A stretch of DNA of 64,000 nucleotides, from the NCBI RefSeq assembly GCF_052115385.1, contig NZ_JBFRGP010000007.1, positions 180,266 to 244,265 on the forward strand, written 5' to 3'. Positions within the stretch are counted from its first letter, which is position 1. Each line of letters begins with the position of its first letter. This stretch comes from Dyella_D sp052115385 (GTDB lineage: Bacteria > Pseudomonadota > Gammaproteobacteria > Xanthomonadales > Rhodanobacteraceae). Positions 9,535-17,814 of the stretch are shown here, piece by piece. A program made the position numbers and the translations under genes. The notes beneath the pieces are model-generated. The model was not told the DNA's origin. It did not search any database and was given only the letters and a program-made list of their open reading frames with translations.

Positions 9535-9707
9535 CCCTTCTCCCCTGCGGGGAGAAGGTGGCGGCAGCCGGATGAGGGGGCGCTCTAGCGATAACGTTTC
9601 TACGGAGTGACGAAAAGCTTCTGAGCTTTTCCCGACCCTCAGCTCACCACTCCGCCCGCCCCTCACCCCACCCCCCCTACAAAAATTTGTACCCGGGGGA
9701 GAGGGAG
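9535..9707. repeat. Dispersed GC-rich repeat, family B, copy 1
   Basis: Begins with a short hairpin (CTCCCCTGCGGGGAG), then GTGGCGGCAGCCGGATGAGG, a variable middle, CACCACTCCGCCCG and CCCCTCACCCC, and ends in GGGAGAGGGAG. The end carries an unusual AT-rich palindrome, TACAAAAATTTGTA, not found in the other copies. It fills the gap between convergent tamB and the MFS gene. Confidence 0.75.
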
Positions 9708-9728
9708 CCCGGAGGGTGTCGCCAGCCT

Positions 9729-11192
9729 TCAATGCGCCGACATCGCTGCTTCCGATACCGCACCCTCGCGCGGCCGCAGCAACGTCGCACCCAGCACCGC
9801 ACCCAACGCCGCGAAACACGCACCAGCCAGAAACGCCCCGCGATAACCCACCAGCAACGCCACGGCGCGCTCGGCACCACCGGCCAACGCTGTCCCCGTC
9901 TGCGACGCCGCCAGGCTGGCCAGCACCGCCAGGCCCAGTGCACCGCCCATCATGAAAGCGGTATTCACCAGGCCCGAAGCGAGTCCCGACTCCGACGCCT
10001 CCACGTCGTTCATCGCCGCCAGCAGCAGCGGATTCAACGCAATGCCTGCGCCCAACCCCAACAGGATCATCCCCGGCATGATGTCGATCAGGTAATGCCC
10101 GTCCTGCGGCGCCCGCGCGAACAGCAGCAGGCCGAACGCCGCCAGCGCGAGACCCGCCGCCAGCGGCTTGCGGATGCCGAAGCGCATCACCAGCTTGGCC
10201 GAGATGCCCAGCGAGAACACTGCCATGATCAGGTTGGCCGGCAGGAAGGCCAGGCCCACTTCCATCGGCCCATAGCCGAGCACCAGCTGCATATACAGCG
10301 CGGACAGGAAGAACCACGCGAACATCGCCGCCGCCCACAGCACACCGACCGTGTTCGACACGGCGATATTGCGCCGCAGGAACAGGCGCAGCGGCATCAG
10401 CGGCTTGCTCACGCGCGCCTCGATCACGAAGAACAGCACCAGCAGCACCACCGCGCAACCCAGCTCGCCCAGCGTGCGCGCCGAGGTCCAGCCCAGCTCG
10501 TTGCCGTTGACGATGGCATACACCGCCAGCATCAGCGCGCTGGTCACCGTCACCGCACCGCTCACATCGAGATGCCGCGTATCGGATGCACCCTTGGTCG
10601 AAGGCAGCAGCTTCGGCGCGAACAGCATCACCGCCACGCCGATCGGCAGGTTCACCAGGAACACCCAATGCCAGGTCAGCGTGCTGGTCAGCACGCCACC
10701 GAGCATCGCCCCCAGGCTGCCGCCGCCGGCGCAGACGAAGCCATAGATGCCCATCGCCTTCGCGCGATCGGCCGGCTCGGTAAACAGATCCATGATCAGC
10801 GACAGCGCCACCGCGGTGACCACCGCGCCGCCCAACCCCTGCACTGCGCGCGAGGCGATCAGGAAACCCTGCGTCTGCGACAGGCCGCAGGCGAGCGAGG
10901 CCAGCGTGAACAGCCCGATGCCGAGCAGGAAGAAGCGCAGATGGCCATACAGATCGCCCAATCGCCCGCCCAGCAGCAGGAAGCCGCCGTAGGTCAGCAT
11001 GTAGGCGTTCACCACCCAGGCCAGCTCGATGTCGCTGAACTTCAGGTCGGTTTTGATCGAGGGCAGCGCCACGTTCACGATGGTCGTGTCCAGCACGATC
11101 ATCAGCACGCCCATGCACAGCACCAGCAGCGCGATCCAGCGTCGGCGCTCGTGGTGCTCGGCGTGCGTTCCGGGGGAAACATCGTTAGTCAT
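9729..11192 (-). CDS. MFS drug:H+ antiporter, DHA2 (EmrB/QacA-like)
   Basis: 487-residue inner-membrane transporter with about 14 predicted TMs, the DHA2 layout. Visible motifs are the family's LDTTIVNVALP in TM1 (about 35-45), motif A GGRLGDLYGHLR after TM2, and motif C-like GGGSLGAMLGG near TM5. EmrB/QacA proteins export hydrophobic drugs and cations. No membrane-fusion partner (EmrA) is adjacent, so it may act alone. The start is the ATG at 11192; the frame continues upstream without a credible N-terminus. No local regulator is seen. Confidence 0.87.
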   Translation of the reverse strand: MTNDVSPGTHAEHHERRRWIALLVLCMGVLMIVLDTTIVNVALPSIKTDLKFSDIELAWVVNAYMLTYGGFLLLGGRLGDLYGHLRFFLLGIGLFTLASLACGLSQTQGFLIASRAVQGLGGAVVTAVALSLIMDLFTEPADRAKAMGIYGFVCAGGGSLGAMLGGVLTSTLTWHWVFLVNLPIGVAVMLFAPKLLPSTKGASDTRHLDVSGAVTVTSALMLAVYAIVNGNELGWTSARTLGELGCAVVLLVLFFVIEARVSKPLMPLRLFLRRNIAVSNTVGVLWAAAMFAWFFLSALYMQLVLGYGPMEVGLAFLPANLIMAVFSLGISAKLVMRFGIRKPLAAGLALAAFGLLLFARAPQDGHYLIDIMPGMILLGLGAGIALNPLLLAAMNDVEASESGLASGLVNTAFMMGGALGLAVLASLAASQTGTALAGGAERAVALLVGYRGAFLAGACFAALGAVLGATLLRPREGAVSEAAMSAH

Positions 11193-11337
11193 GTCTGGCT
11201 CGCTTGAAGGGGTATGGCCGGCGCATCTTGCACCGGGTTCTTGAGGATGACGAATGTCCAGGCTTGGAATCGACATCCGCGACGGTTGGCATAAGCAACC
11301 GGTCTCATCGCTCAATACCGCAACCCACTCATGCCGT

Positions 11338-11372
11338 GTTGGGGTTCACTTCGCTCACCCCAACCTACGCCG
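11338..11372. repeat. Dispersed palindromic repeat, family A, single arm (copy 3)
   Basis: Only the right arm is present (GTTGGGGTTC ... CACCCCAACCTACGCC); no left arm is visible upstream. It lies in the 305-base gap between the MFS gene and the GH92 gene, where I otherwise see nothing definite. Confidence 0.75.
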
Positions 11373-11497
11373 TGCGCCAACGCAGGCCCGGCACATTGCT
11401 GCGCTGCGATTTGACACAGCTCATTTAGAACGATTCAAATCGGGACTTCCGCGCCCGGTCCCCTCGCACCGCGCGCCCCAGAGGGGAAGACCTCCGC

Positions 11498-14400
11498 ATG
11501 CGCCACCGGCTCCGCATCTCCGCTCCGCGTCTCCTGACCTGCGTCCTCCTGCTCGCCCTGCCACTGGCCCATGCCAGCCAGGACGGCGTCTTCTTCAGCT
11601 CCTTCGAACCAGGCGAGCCCGCGCCCGCCGCATCGAAGTCGCCACTGGCCACCGACATCGCCGGCGGCCCGGATAAAACCGTCGTACTTACCGCCAAGCC
11701 AGGCGTCGGCTTCACCGGCCTGCACTCGCTGCACTACCGCGGCCAGGGTGGCAAACCACAGGAGGGCGCGCTGTTCGACGTCAACCTGCCGGTTGGCGCG
11801 CACACGCAACTCTCCTACCTGCTGTTCCCCGTCACCGCCGGCGACAACCTCGCCAACCCGTCGACCTATACCGCTGTCGACCTGATCTTCGATGACGGCA
11901 CCCGCCTCTCCACGCATGCCGCGCACGACCAGCGCCACGTCGCCGCCAGCGCCCGCGCGCAAGGCGAAGGCCGCACGCTCTATCCCAATCAATGGAACCG
12001 CCTGGTCATCGATCTTGGCGCCGTGGCGCCAGGCCGCACCATCAAGCGCATCATGCTCGCACAGGATGGCCCGGCCGGCACGGTGGAAGGTTTCCTCGAC
12101 GACCTGCGCATCGGCGACGCACCCGCGGACACCGCCACGCGCCCCAGCGACTACGTCAGCACCCTGCGCGGCACCAACTCCAACGCCAACTTCTCGCGCG
12201 GCAACAACGTGGTCGCCACCGCCCTGCCCCATGGCTTCAACTTCTGGGCGCCGGTGACCGACGCCGGTTCCGACTGGATGTACCAGTACCAGCAGCGCAA
12301 CGGCGACGACAACCGCCCGCGCCTGGAGGCCCTGGTGCTGTCGCACGAGCCCAGCCCGTGGATGGGCGACCGCCAGACCTTCCAACTGATGCCGGCCAGC
12401 GTTGCCAACGGCGCGCCTACCGCCAACCGCAAGGCACGTGCACTGAGCTTCAGCCACGCCAACGAAGTGGCACGCGCCGATTACTACAAGGTGAGCTTCG
12501 ACAACGGCATCGTCAGCGAAATCGCGCCCACCGACCACGCCGCGATGTTCCGCTTCAGCTTCCCCGCCGCACGCGGCCAGCTGGTGTTCGACAACCGCAG
12601 CGACCAGGGCGGCATCGCGCTCGATCCCTCCGGCCGCAGCTTCAGCGGCTACTCGGACGTGAAAAGCCGCCTGTCCACCGGCGCCACGCGCCTGTTCTTC
12701 TATGCCGAAGTCGACCAGCCGGTCAGCGAAAGCGGCAAGCTCAGTGGCGAAGGGCGCGATCACGTCGCCGCCTGGTTCGGCTTCGATACCTCGAAGAACA
12801 AGACGGTCAACCTGCGCATCGCCACCTCGCTGATCAGCGTCGAGCAGGCCAGGCACAACCTAGCCTTGGAGATCGCTCCGGCCGACACCTTCGACAGCGT
12901 CCGCGAACGCGCCCGCCAGCGCTGGGACGAACAGCTCGGCATCGTTGCGGTGCAGGGTGCCAACCACGACGAGCTGGTCACGCTGTATTCCAACCTGTAT
13001 CGCCTGTTCCTCTATCCCAACTCGGCATTCGAGAACACGGGTGACCAGGCGAAGCCGGTCTACCGCTACGCCAGTCCGTTCTCCGCCAACACCGGCGACA
13101 ACACGCCCACCCGTACCGGTGCGCGCGTGCTCAGCGGCAAGGTCTACGTCAACAACGGCTTCTGGGACACCTACCGCACCGCCTGGCCGGCCTACACCCT
13201 GCTCGCGCCGCAACAAGCCGGCGAAATGATCGACGGCTTCGTGCAGGAGTACCGCGATGGCGGCTGGATAGCGCGCTGGTCCTCGCCCGGCTATGCGGAC
13301 CTGATGGTCGGCACCAGCGCCGACGTGGCCTTCGCCGACGCCTGGCTCAAGGGCATCCACAACTTCGACGTGCGCGGCTTCTATCAGGCCGCACTGAAGG
13401 ACGCGACCGTGCTAAGCCCGATTGCCGGCACCGGCCGCAAGGGCCTGGAGCGCTCCAACTTCAACGGCTACGTGGATACCGGCACCAAGGAAGGCCTGTC
13501 CTGGTCGATGGACGGCTATATCAACGACTTCGCCATCGGCAACCTCGCCGCCGCACTGGCCGCTGGCAACGACGCGAAAGACCCCTACCGCGCCAACTAC
13601 GCCGCCGACGCGGCGTACTTCCACTCGCGCGCGCAGGACTACGTCAACCTGTTCAACCCCGGGATCGGCTTCTTCGTCGGCCGCGACGCCAAGGGCGAAT
13701 GGCGCTACACCAAGGCGCAGTTCGACCCGCTGCGCTGGGGCGACGACTACACCGAAACCAATGCCTGGAACATGGCCTTCCACGCCCCGCACGACGGCGC
13801 CGGCCTGGCCGCGCTGTACGGCGGCCGCGACAAGCTGGCGGCGAAACTGGACCAGTTCTTCGCCACTCCCGGCGAGTTCCACGTCGGCGGCTACGGCGAA
13901 CCGATCCACGAAATGCTGGAAGCACGCGACATCCGCATGGGCCAGTACGGCCACAGCAACCAGCCCTCGCACCACATCCTCTACATGTACGCCTACGCCG
14001 GCCAGCCGTGGAAGACGCAGGACAAGGTGCGCGACCTGCTGTCGCGCGTCTATGTGGGCAGCGATATCGGCCAGGGTTATCCCGGCGATGAGGACAACGG
14101 CGAGATGTCGGCGTGGTACGTGTTCAGCGCCGCGGGCTTCTATCCGCTGCGGATGGGCGCGCCGGAGTACGTGATCGGCGCGCCGTTCTTCCCGCATATG
14201 GACATCAAGCTCGACAGCGGCAAGCACATCGTGATCGATGCGCCGCAGGTGAGCGACCGCAACCGCTATGTGAAGAGCCTGAGCGTCAACGGCCAGACAT
14301 GGCACAAGCTCACCCTGCCGCACGAGTTGCTGGCCAAGGGCGCGACGCTGAGTTTCGAGATGGGACCGGAGCCTTCGCATTGGGCCAGTGACGAAGCGGC

Positions 14401-14833
14401 ACTGCCCACTTCGCTGAGCGGCGCGACCGGCCCGAAGCCGTTGCGCGACTTCACCGATGGCGGCAAGGGCGAGCGCGATGCCACGGGTGTGGCCAAGTTG
14501 GATGCGTTATTCGACAACGACGGGCGCACCGACAGCACGCTCGCCGCGCACGCGGTGGTGCGTTGGCATGCGCCGGCGGCGGCGAAGGTGGCGATGTATA
14601 CGCTCACTTCGGCCAGGGAGGGCAATGCACCGGGCGATTGGACGCTGGAAGCTTCGAACGACGGCAAGCAGTGGACCGTGCTCGATAGCCGTCATGGCGA
14701 GCGCTTCCCATGGCCTGGACAGACGCGCGCGTTCGGCATTGGCAAAGCTGGCAGCTATACGTGGTATCGAGTGAGTTTCGGCAACAGCACCACGACATCG
14801 CTGGCCGAACTGGAACTGCTCGGCACGGAGTAA
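11498..14833 (+). CDS. Exported GH92 alpha-mannosidase with C-terminal discoidin-like domain
   Basis: 1111-residue secreted glycoside hydrolase. The signal peptide ends near residue 26 (LALPLAHA). A beta-sandwich N-terminal region is followed by the GH92 start motif (LRGTNSNANFSRGNN near 225) and the (alpha/alpha)6 catalytic domain. That domain includes GDEDNGEMSAWYVFSAAGFYP-type sequence near 863, the family's conserved calcium/catalytic loop. The last 140 residues look like an F5/8-type C (discoidin) sugar-binding module. GH92 enzymes are calcium-dependent exo-alpha-mannosidases acting on N-glycans or mannans. It appears to stand alone, with a family A repeat right after the stop. Confidence 0.9.
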   Translation: MRHRLRISAPRLLTCVLLLALPLAHASQDGVFFSSFEPGEPAPAASKSPLATDIAGGPDKTVVLTAKPGVGFTGLHSLHYRGQGGKPQEGALFDVNLPVGAHTQLSYLLFPVTAGDNLANPSTYTAVDLIFDDGTRLSTHAAHDQRHVAASARAQGEGRTLYPNQWNRLVIDLGAVAPGRTIKRIMLAQDGPAGTVEGFLDDLRIGDAPADTATRPSDYVSTLRGTNSNANFSRGNNVVATALPHGFNFWAPVTDAGSDWMYQYQQRNGDDNRPRLEALVLSHEPSPWMGDRQTFQLMPASVANGAPTANRKARALSFSHANEVARADYYKVSFDNGIVSEIAPTDHAAMFRFSFPAARGQLVFDNRSDQGGIALDPSGRSFSGYSDVKSRLSTGATRLFFYAEVDQPVSESGKLSGEGRDHVAAWFGFDTSKNKTVNLRIATSLISVEQARHNLALEIAPADTFDSVRERARQRWDEQLGIVAVQGANHDELVTLYSNLYRLFLYPNSAFENTGDQAKPVYRYASPFSANTGDNTPTRTGARVLSGKVYVNNGFWDTYRTAWPAYTLLAPQQAGEMIDGFVQEYRDGGWIARWSSPGYADLMVGTSADVAFADAWLKGIHNFDVRGFYQAALKDATVLSPIAGTGRKGLERSNFNGYVDTGTKEGLSWSMDGYINDFAIGNLAAALAAGNDAKDPYRANYAADAAYFHSRAQDYVNLFNPGIGFFVGRDAKGEWRYTKAQFDPLRWGDDYTETNAWNMAFHAPHDGAGLAALYGGRDKLAAKLDQFFATPGEFHVGGYGEPIHEMLEARDIRMGQYGHSNQPSHHILYMYAYAGQPWKTQDKVRDLLSRVYVGSDIGQGYPGDEDNGEMSAWYVFSAAGFYPLRMGAPEYVIGAPFFPHMDIKLDSGKHIVIDAPQVSDRNRYVKSLSVNGQTWHKLTLPHELLAKGATLSFEMGPEPSHWASDEAALPTSLSGATGPKPLRDFTDGGKGERDATGVAKLDALFDNDGRTDSTLAAHAVVRWHAPAAAKVAMYTLTSAREGNAPGDWTLEASNDGKQWTVLDSRHGERFPWPGQTRAFGIGKAGSYTWYRVSFGNSTTTSLAELELLGTE

Positions 14834-14840
14834 AAACGAC

Positions 14841-14940
14841 CGGCGTAGGTTGGGGTGAGCCGCAGGCGAACCCCAACGATGTCGTGCGTCTGGGGGTGGT
14901 CATGTTGGGGTTCGCCGATGGTTCACCCCAACCTACGCCG
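14841..14940. repeat. Dispersed palindromic repeat, family A, copy 4
   Basis: Full two-armed copy (left arm with CCGCAGG, right arm altered to CGATGGTT) starting 8 bases after the GH92 stop codon. Confidence 0.9.
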
Positions 14941-15005
14941 TATCGGCGTGCACTATCGGAATCCACCTACAGACAACCCGAAATTGCTCTGATAGCGTGG
15001 TTGAT

Positions 15006-15094
15006 GTTGCCCGCGGAGTGTTTTCCTCGCGTCGCGGGCAACCATGGCAGCAATGCTGTGAGAAGCGCGAGCCAAGGGTGCACGAACACCCTTG
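15006..15094 (+). other. Two strong hairpins in a gene-free stretch
   Basis: GTTGCCCGCG (15006-15015) pairs perfectly with CGCGGGCAAC (15033-15042). CAAGGGTG (15073-15080) pairs with CACCCTTG (15087-15094) around a 6-base loop. No T-run follows. They lie 37 bases before a tiny ORF at 15131 and could be a structured leader or a small RNA; this is unproven. Confidence 0.35.
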
Positions 15095-15130
15095 ACCCGC
15101 TGACCATCACCAACTGACAGAGAGTCGATC

Positions 15131-15232
15131 ATGGCTACCCCAGATCATACGGCACCGACGCGCTCGTCGATCCCCAGGACGACACACCCACCGAACATCC
15201 GGGCCGTCCGGCGACATCGCGGACACGGTTGA
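15131..15232 (+). CDS. Possible 33-residue ORF (uncertain)
   Basis: An ATG-started ORF of 33 residues, rich in Thr, Pro and Arg, downstream of two hairpins. It has no clear Shine-Dalgarno site. Another frame across the same DNA (about 15150-15318) also stays open and looks protein-like (TDALVDPQDD...), but lacks a start codon. This may be a small gene broken by a frameshift, or not a gene. No family recognised. Confidence 0.2.
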   Translation: MATPDHTAPTRSSIPRTTHPPNIRAVRRHRGHG

Positions 15233-15473
15233 AGAACCGCGACCTAAGAGTTTTCGCAGGAATTATTCCGAGCCGTCCTACCCGGCACGTCGCCCTGCGC
15301 GACGGCGAAAGCTGCTGACGCCGCAACCCACTTCCTCAATCCAGCCGCCCGGCGCCCAGTCTTTGGGCTGTCGGTGAATCTTCGAGTCCGTAAGGTCGGC
15401 GGCACGTCGAGCTGTTGGCGGCGTGCCGTTTTACGGCGCGGGGATGCGGCGCAACCAACGCAAGGAGCAACGC

Positions 15474-15776
15474 ATGAGTACGCTGGGCGAACCGTGGCTG
15501 ACCCGCCACACCCATTACTACGCGGACCCTGAGGCAACGGCCACGGATCTGTTGAACGACGCCACCGAATGGTTGCAGTACGCGCGCCACACCACCGCCT
15601 TGCTTGCCGAACTGATCGACGATGCCGACAGCGTGGATGAAAGCCATCTCGCGGTGACGATGGGCGGTGTCAGTGCGCTGGTTGAGCTGGGGATGCGTTG
15701 CGCAATCCAGGCGCATGGGAAACTGCTATGGCAGCAGTCGCAAACGGAGACCGTCGAGGACTCCTGCAACACATGA
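15474..15776 (+). CDS. Small hypothetical helical protein
   Basis: 100-residue cytoplasmic protein of unknown function. It is mostly predicted helix, with alternating acidic and hydrophobic positions (ATDLLNDATEWLQYARH, then VSALVELGMRCAIQAHGKL). The start at 15474 is well supported by AAGGAG seven bases upstream. The overall form recalls small DUF3077/DUF6124-type proteins of pseudomonads, but I cannot confirm that. It stands alone between repeats. Confidence 0.6.
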   Translation: MSTLGEPWLTRHTHYYADPEATATDLLNDATEWLQYARHTTALLAELIDDADSVDESHLAVTMGGVSALVELGMRCAIQAHGKLLWQQSQTETVEDSCNT

Positions 15777-15803
15777 GAAGAGACGCTTGAGCGCTCTTAA
15801 GGC

Positions 15804-15942
15804 CAGCCCCTCTCCCTCCGGCGACCCGAAGGTAGTCCCCGTGGGAGAGAGGGGCTGGGGTGAGGGTTCGGGCGGAATGAAGCGCACCACTCCGCCCGAA
15901 CCCTCATCCGCCTGCCGGCACCTTCTCCCGGAGGGAGAATGA
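15804..15942. repeat. Dispersed GC-rich repeat, family B, copy 2
   Basis: Plus-oriented copy: CCCCTCTCCCTCC with a short insertion, TGGGGTGAGGG, an inverted pair GGGCGGA...ACTCCGCCC, CCCTCATCCG, then CACCTTCTCCCGGAGGGAG. It lies directly after the 100-residue gene. Confidence 0.8.
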
Positions 15943-15969
15943 TTTCGACTTGGAATGTCGGCGCGGGCT

Positions 15970-16067
15970 GGCGTAGGTTGGGGTGAGCCGCAGGCGAACC
16001 CCAACATGGCCACGTCCAGACGCTTGGCATCGTTGGGGTTTGCCTGCGGCTCACCCCAACCTGCGCC
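15970..16067. repeat. Dispersed palindromic repeat, family A, copy 5
   Basis: Full copy with GAGCCGCAGGCGAACCCC on the left and the near-exact complement on the right (one change, GGTTTGCC). It separates two convergent transcription units. Confidence 0.9.
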
Positions 16068-16086
16068 GTTGCGTTGTTGCGCCGAC

Positions 16087-17118
16087 TTAGTCGGCCACCT
16101 TCACCACCAGCTTGCCGAAGTTCCTGCCTTCGAGCAGCCCGATAAACGCCAGCGGCGCATTTTCCAACCCATCCACCACATCCTCGCGCACCTTCACCTT
16201 CCCCGCCGCAATCCACTCGCTCATCTCGCGGAAAAACTGCTCGAAGCGCTTGCCATAGTGGTCGAGGATGATGAACCCCTCCATCCGCACGCGCCTCTGC
16301 AGCACGGTGGACATCACCAGCGGCAAACGATTCGGCCCCGCCGGCAACGACTTGTCGTTGTAGTGCGCGATGATCCCGCACACCGGCACGCGCGCATGGT
16401 TGTTGAGCAGCGGCACCACCGCATCGAACACCTCGCCACCCACGTTCTCGAAATACACGTCGATACCGTTGGGGCACGCCTCCGCCAACTTCTTCGCCAA
16501 CTCCGGATCGCGCCGATCCAGGCATACATCAAAACCCAGTTCCTCCACGGCGTATTGGCACTTGTCCGCACCACCGGCAATGCCAACCACACGCGCGCCC
16601 TTCAACTTCGCAATCTGACCGACCGCCGAGCCAACCGCACCGGTGGCAGCCGCCACCACTACCGTCTCGCCCGACTTCGGCTGGCCGATATCGAGCAAGC
16701 CGTAGTGCGCGGTGAACGCCGGCATGCCAAGACCACCCAGCGCCAGCGACGGATGCTCCATGTCGCCCAGCGGCAACAGATCCTTGCCGTCCGACAAGGC
16801 GTAGTCCTGCCAACCGGCATTGCCCAGCACCAGGTCGCCCACTTTGAAGTGCGCATGCTTGGACACCACCACCCGGCTCACCGTACCGCCCGCCATCGGC
16901 GCGCCCAGCTTCACCGCCTCGGCGTAGCTCGTGCCGACCACGTCCATCAGGTTGCGCATATACGGATCGAGCGAGAGATACAGCGTGCGCAGCAGCACCT
17001 GGCCTTCGGCGGGCTGCGGCAGCGGCACTTCTTCCAGGCGCAGGTCCTGCGGCGTCGGCGCGCCCTTGGGATGCGCGGCGAGCACGAGGCGGCGGTTGAC
17101 GGTGTCGTTCTGGGGCAT
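16087..17118 (-). CDS. Zinc-independent NADP-dependent oxidoreductase (CurA/PTGR-like MDR family)
   Basis: 343-residue medium-chain reductase. It has the GroES-like N-terminal domain without zinc-binding cysteines and a Rossmann domain with AAATGAVGSAVG (about 150-165). NADPH-binding and family-typical segments such as IDVYFENVGG and PVCGIIAHYN match the YncB/CurA/prostaglandin-reductase group, which reduces alpha,beta-unsaturated carbonyls. A TAGAC-N5-GTCTA operator lies 24 bases before its ATG, and the TetR gene is just upstream on the same strand. This suggests induction by reactive electrophiles, as in NemR/AcuR-type circuits (inference). Confidence 0.88.
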   Translation of the reverse strand: MPQNDTVNRRLVLAAHPKGAPTPQDLRLEEVPLPQPAEGQVLLRTLYLSLDPYMRNLMDVVGTSYAEAVKLGAPMAGGTVSRVVVSKHAHFKVGDLVLGNAGWQDYALSDGKDLLPLGDMEHPSLALGGLGMPAFTAHYGLLDIGQPKSGETVVVAAATGAVGSAVGQIAKLKGARVVGIAGGADKCQYAVEELGFDVCLDRRDPELAKKLAEACPNGIDVYFENVGGEVFDAVVPLLNNHARVPVCGIIAHYNDKSLPAGPNRLPLVMSTVLQRRVRMEGFIILDHYGKRFEQFFREMSEWIAAGKVKVREDVVDGLENAPLAFIGLLEGRNFGKLVVKVAD

Positions 17119-17141
17119 GGGGAATCACTCCTGTGGGGAAT

Positions 17142-17156
17142 TAGACCGATCGTCTA
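17142..17156. promoter_or_regulatory. TetR operator copy 1, before the reductase gene
   Basis: TAGAC-CGATC-GTCTA, perfect 5-bp arms around a 5-base centre. The identical 15-mer occurs again at 17826-17840 in front of the tetR gene. Confidence 0.75.
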
Positions 17157-17200
17157 GTCATAGGGCACAAAAAAGCGGGATCGCTTGCGCGCGTCCCGCC

Positions 17201-17803
17201 TCAAACTTTGTCGTGCAGGCCGAGCAGTTGCCGCGTGCCGGTCATCGCCGTGTCGAGCGGCGCGCGATCGCGCGCGATCTTCGCCAGCAGGCTTGCGCCC
17301 AGCCAGCTCTGGTAGAGCATCGCCGCCACCGCCGGCGCAGCGAGCACCGGGGCGACCGAACCATCCGCGCGCCCTTGTTCGATGCAACGCGCCAGGCGCT
17401 CGATCACGCCACCGGTGCCGCGCTCCAGCGCCGCGCGCATGCTCTCCGAGAGATCGCACACTTCCGCGCCGAGCTTCACCGCCAGGCAGCGGCTCTGTGC
17501 TTCGTCGCCGGTCTGCGCATCGAGCCAGTCGTTGAAGTACGCCAGCAGCCGTTGCGCCGCCGTACCCTGCTGGGACAGCAACGCATCGGTGTGGGCCAGA
17601 TAGCTGCCGAAGTAGTCCTCCAGCACGGCTTCGCCGAAGGCCTCCTTCGAACCGAAGTAGTGATAGAACGAGCCCTTCGGCACCCGCGCCGCGGCCAGCA
17701 CCTCGGCCAGCCCGACGGCGGTGAACCCCTTGCTCAGCAACAGCGGCCTGGCCACATCGAGGATGTGCTGGCGGACGTCGGTGGCCGGGGCTGCAGGGTT
17801 CAT
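17201..17803 (-). CDS. TetR/AcrR-family transcriptional regulator
   Basis: 200-residue regulator with an N-terminal helix-turn-helix (about residues 10-55; GLAEVLAAARVPKGSFYHYF is the typical recognition-helix form) and a helical ligand-binding C-terminal domain with Cys at about 93 and 103. Its start is 23 bases downstream of one TAGAC-N5-GTCTA operator. The reductase it probably controls follows after a second identical operator. NemR-type TetR repressors use cysteines to sense electrophiles; whether these cysteines do so is unknown. Confidence 0.9.
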   Translation of the reverse strand: MNPAAPATDVRQHILDVARPLLLSKGFTAVGLAEVLAAARVPKGSFYHYFGSKEAFGEAVLEDYFGSYLAHTDALLSQQGTAAQRLLAYFNDWLDAQTGDEAQSRCLAVKLGAEVCDLSESMRAALERGTGGVIERLARCIEQGRADGSVAPVLAAPAVAAMLYQSWLGASLLAKIARDRAPLDTAMTGTRQLLGLHDKV

Positions 17804-17814
17804 GGGCGCGCACT

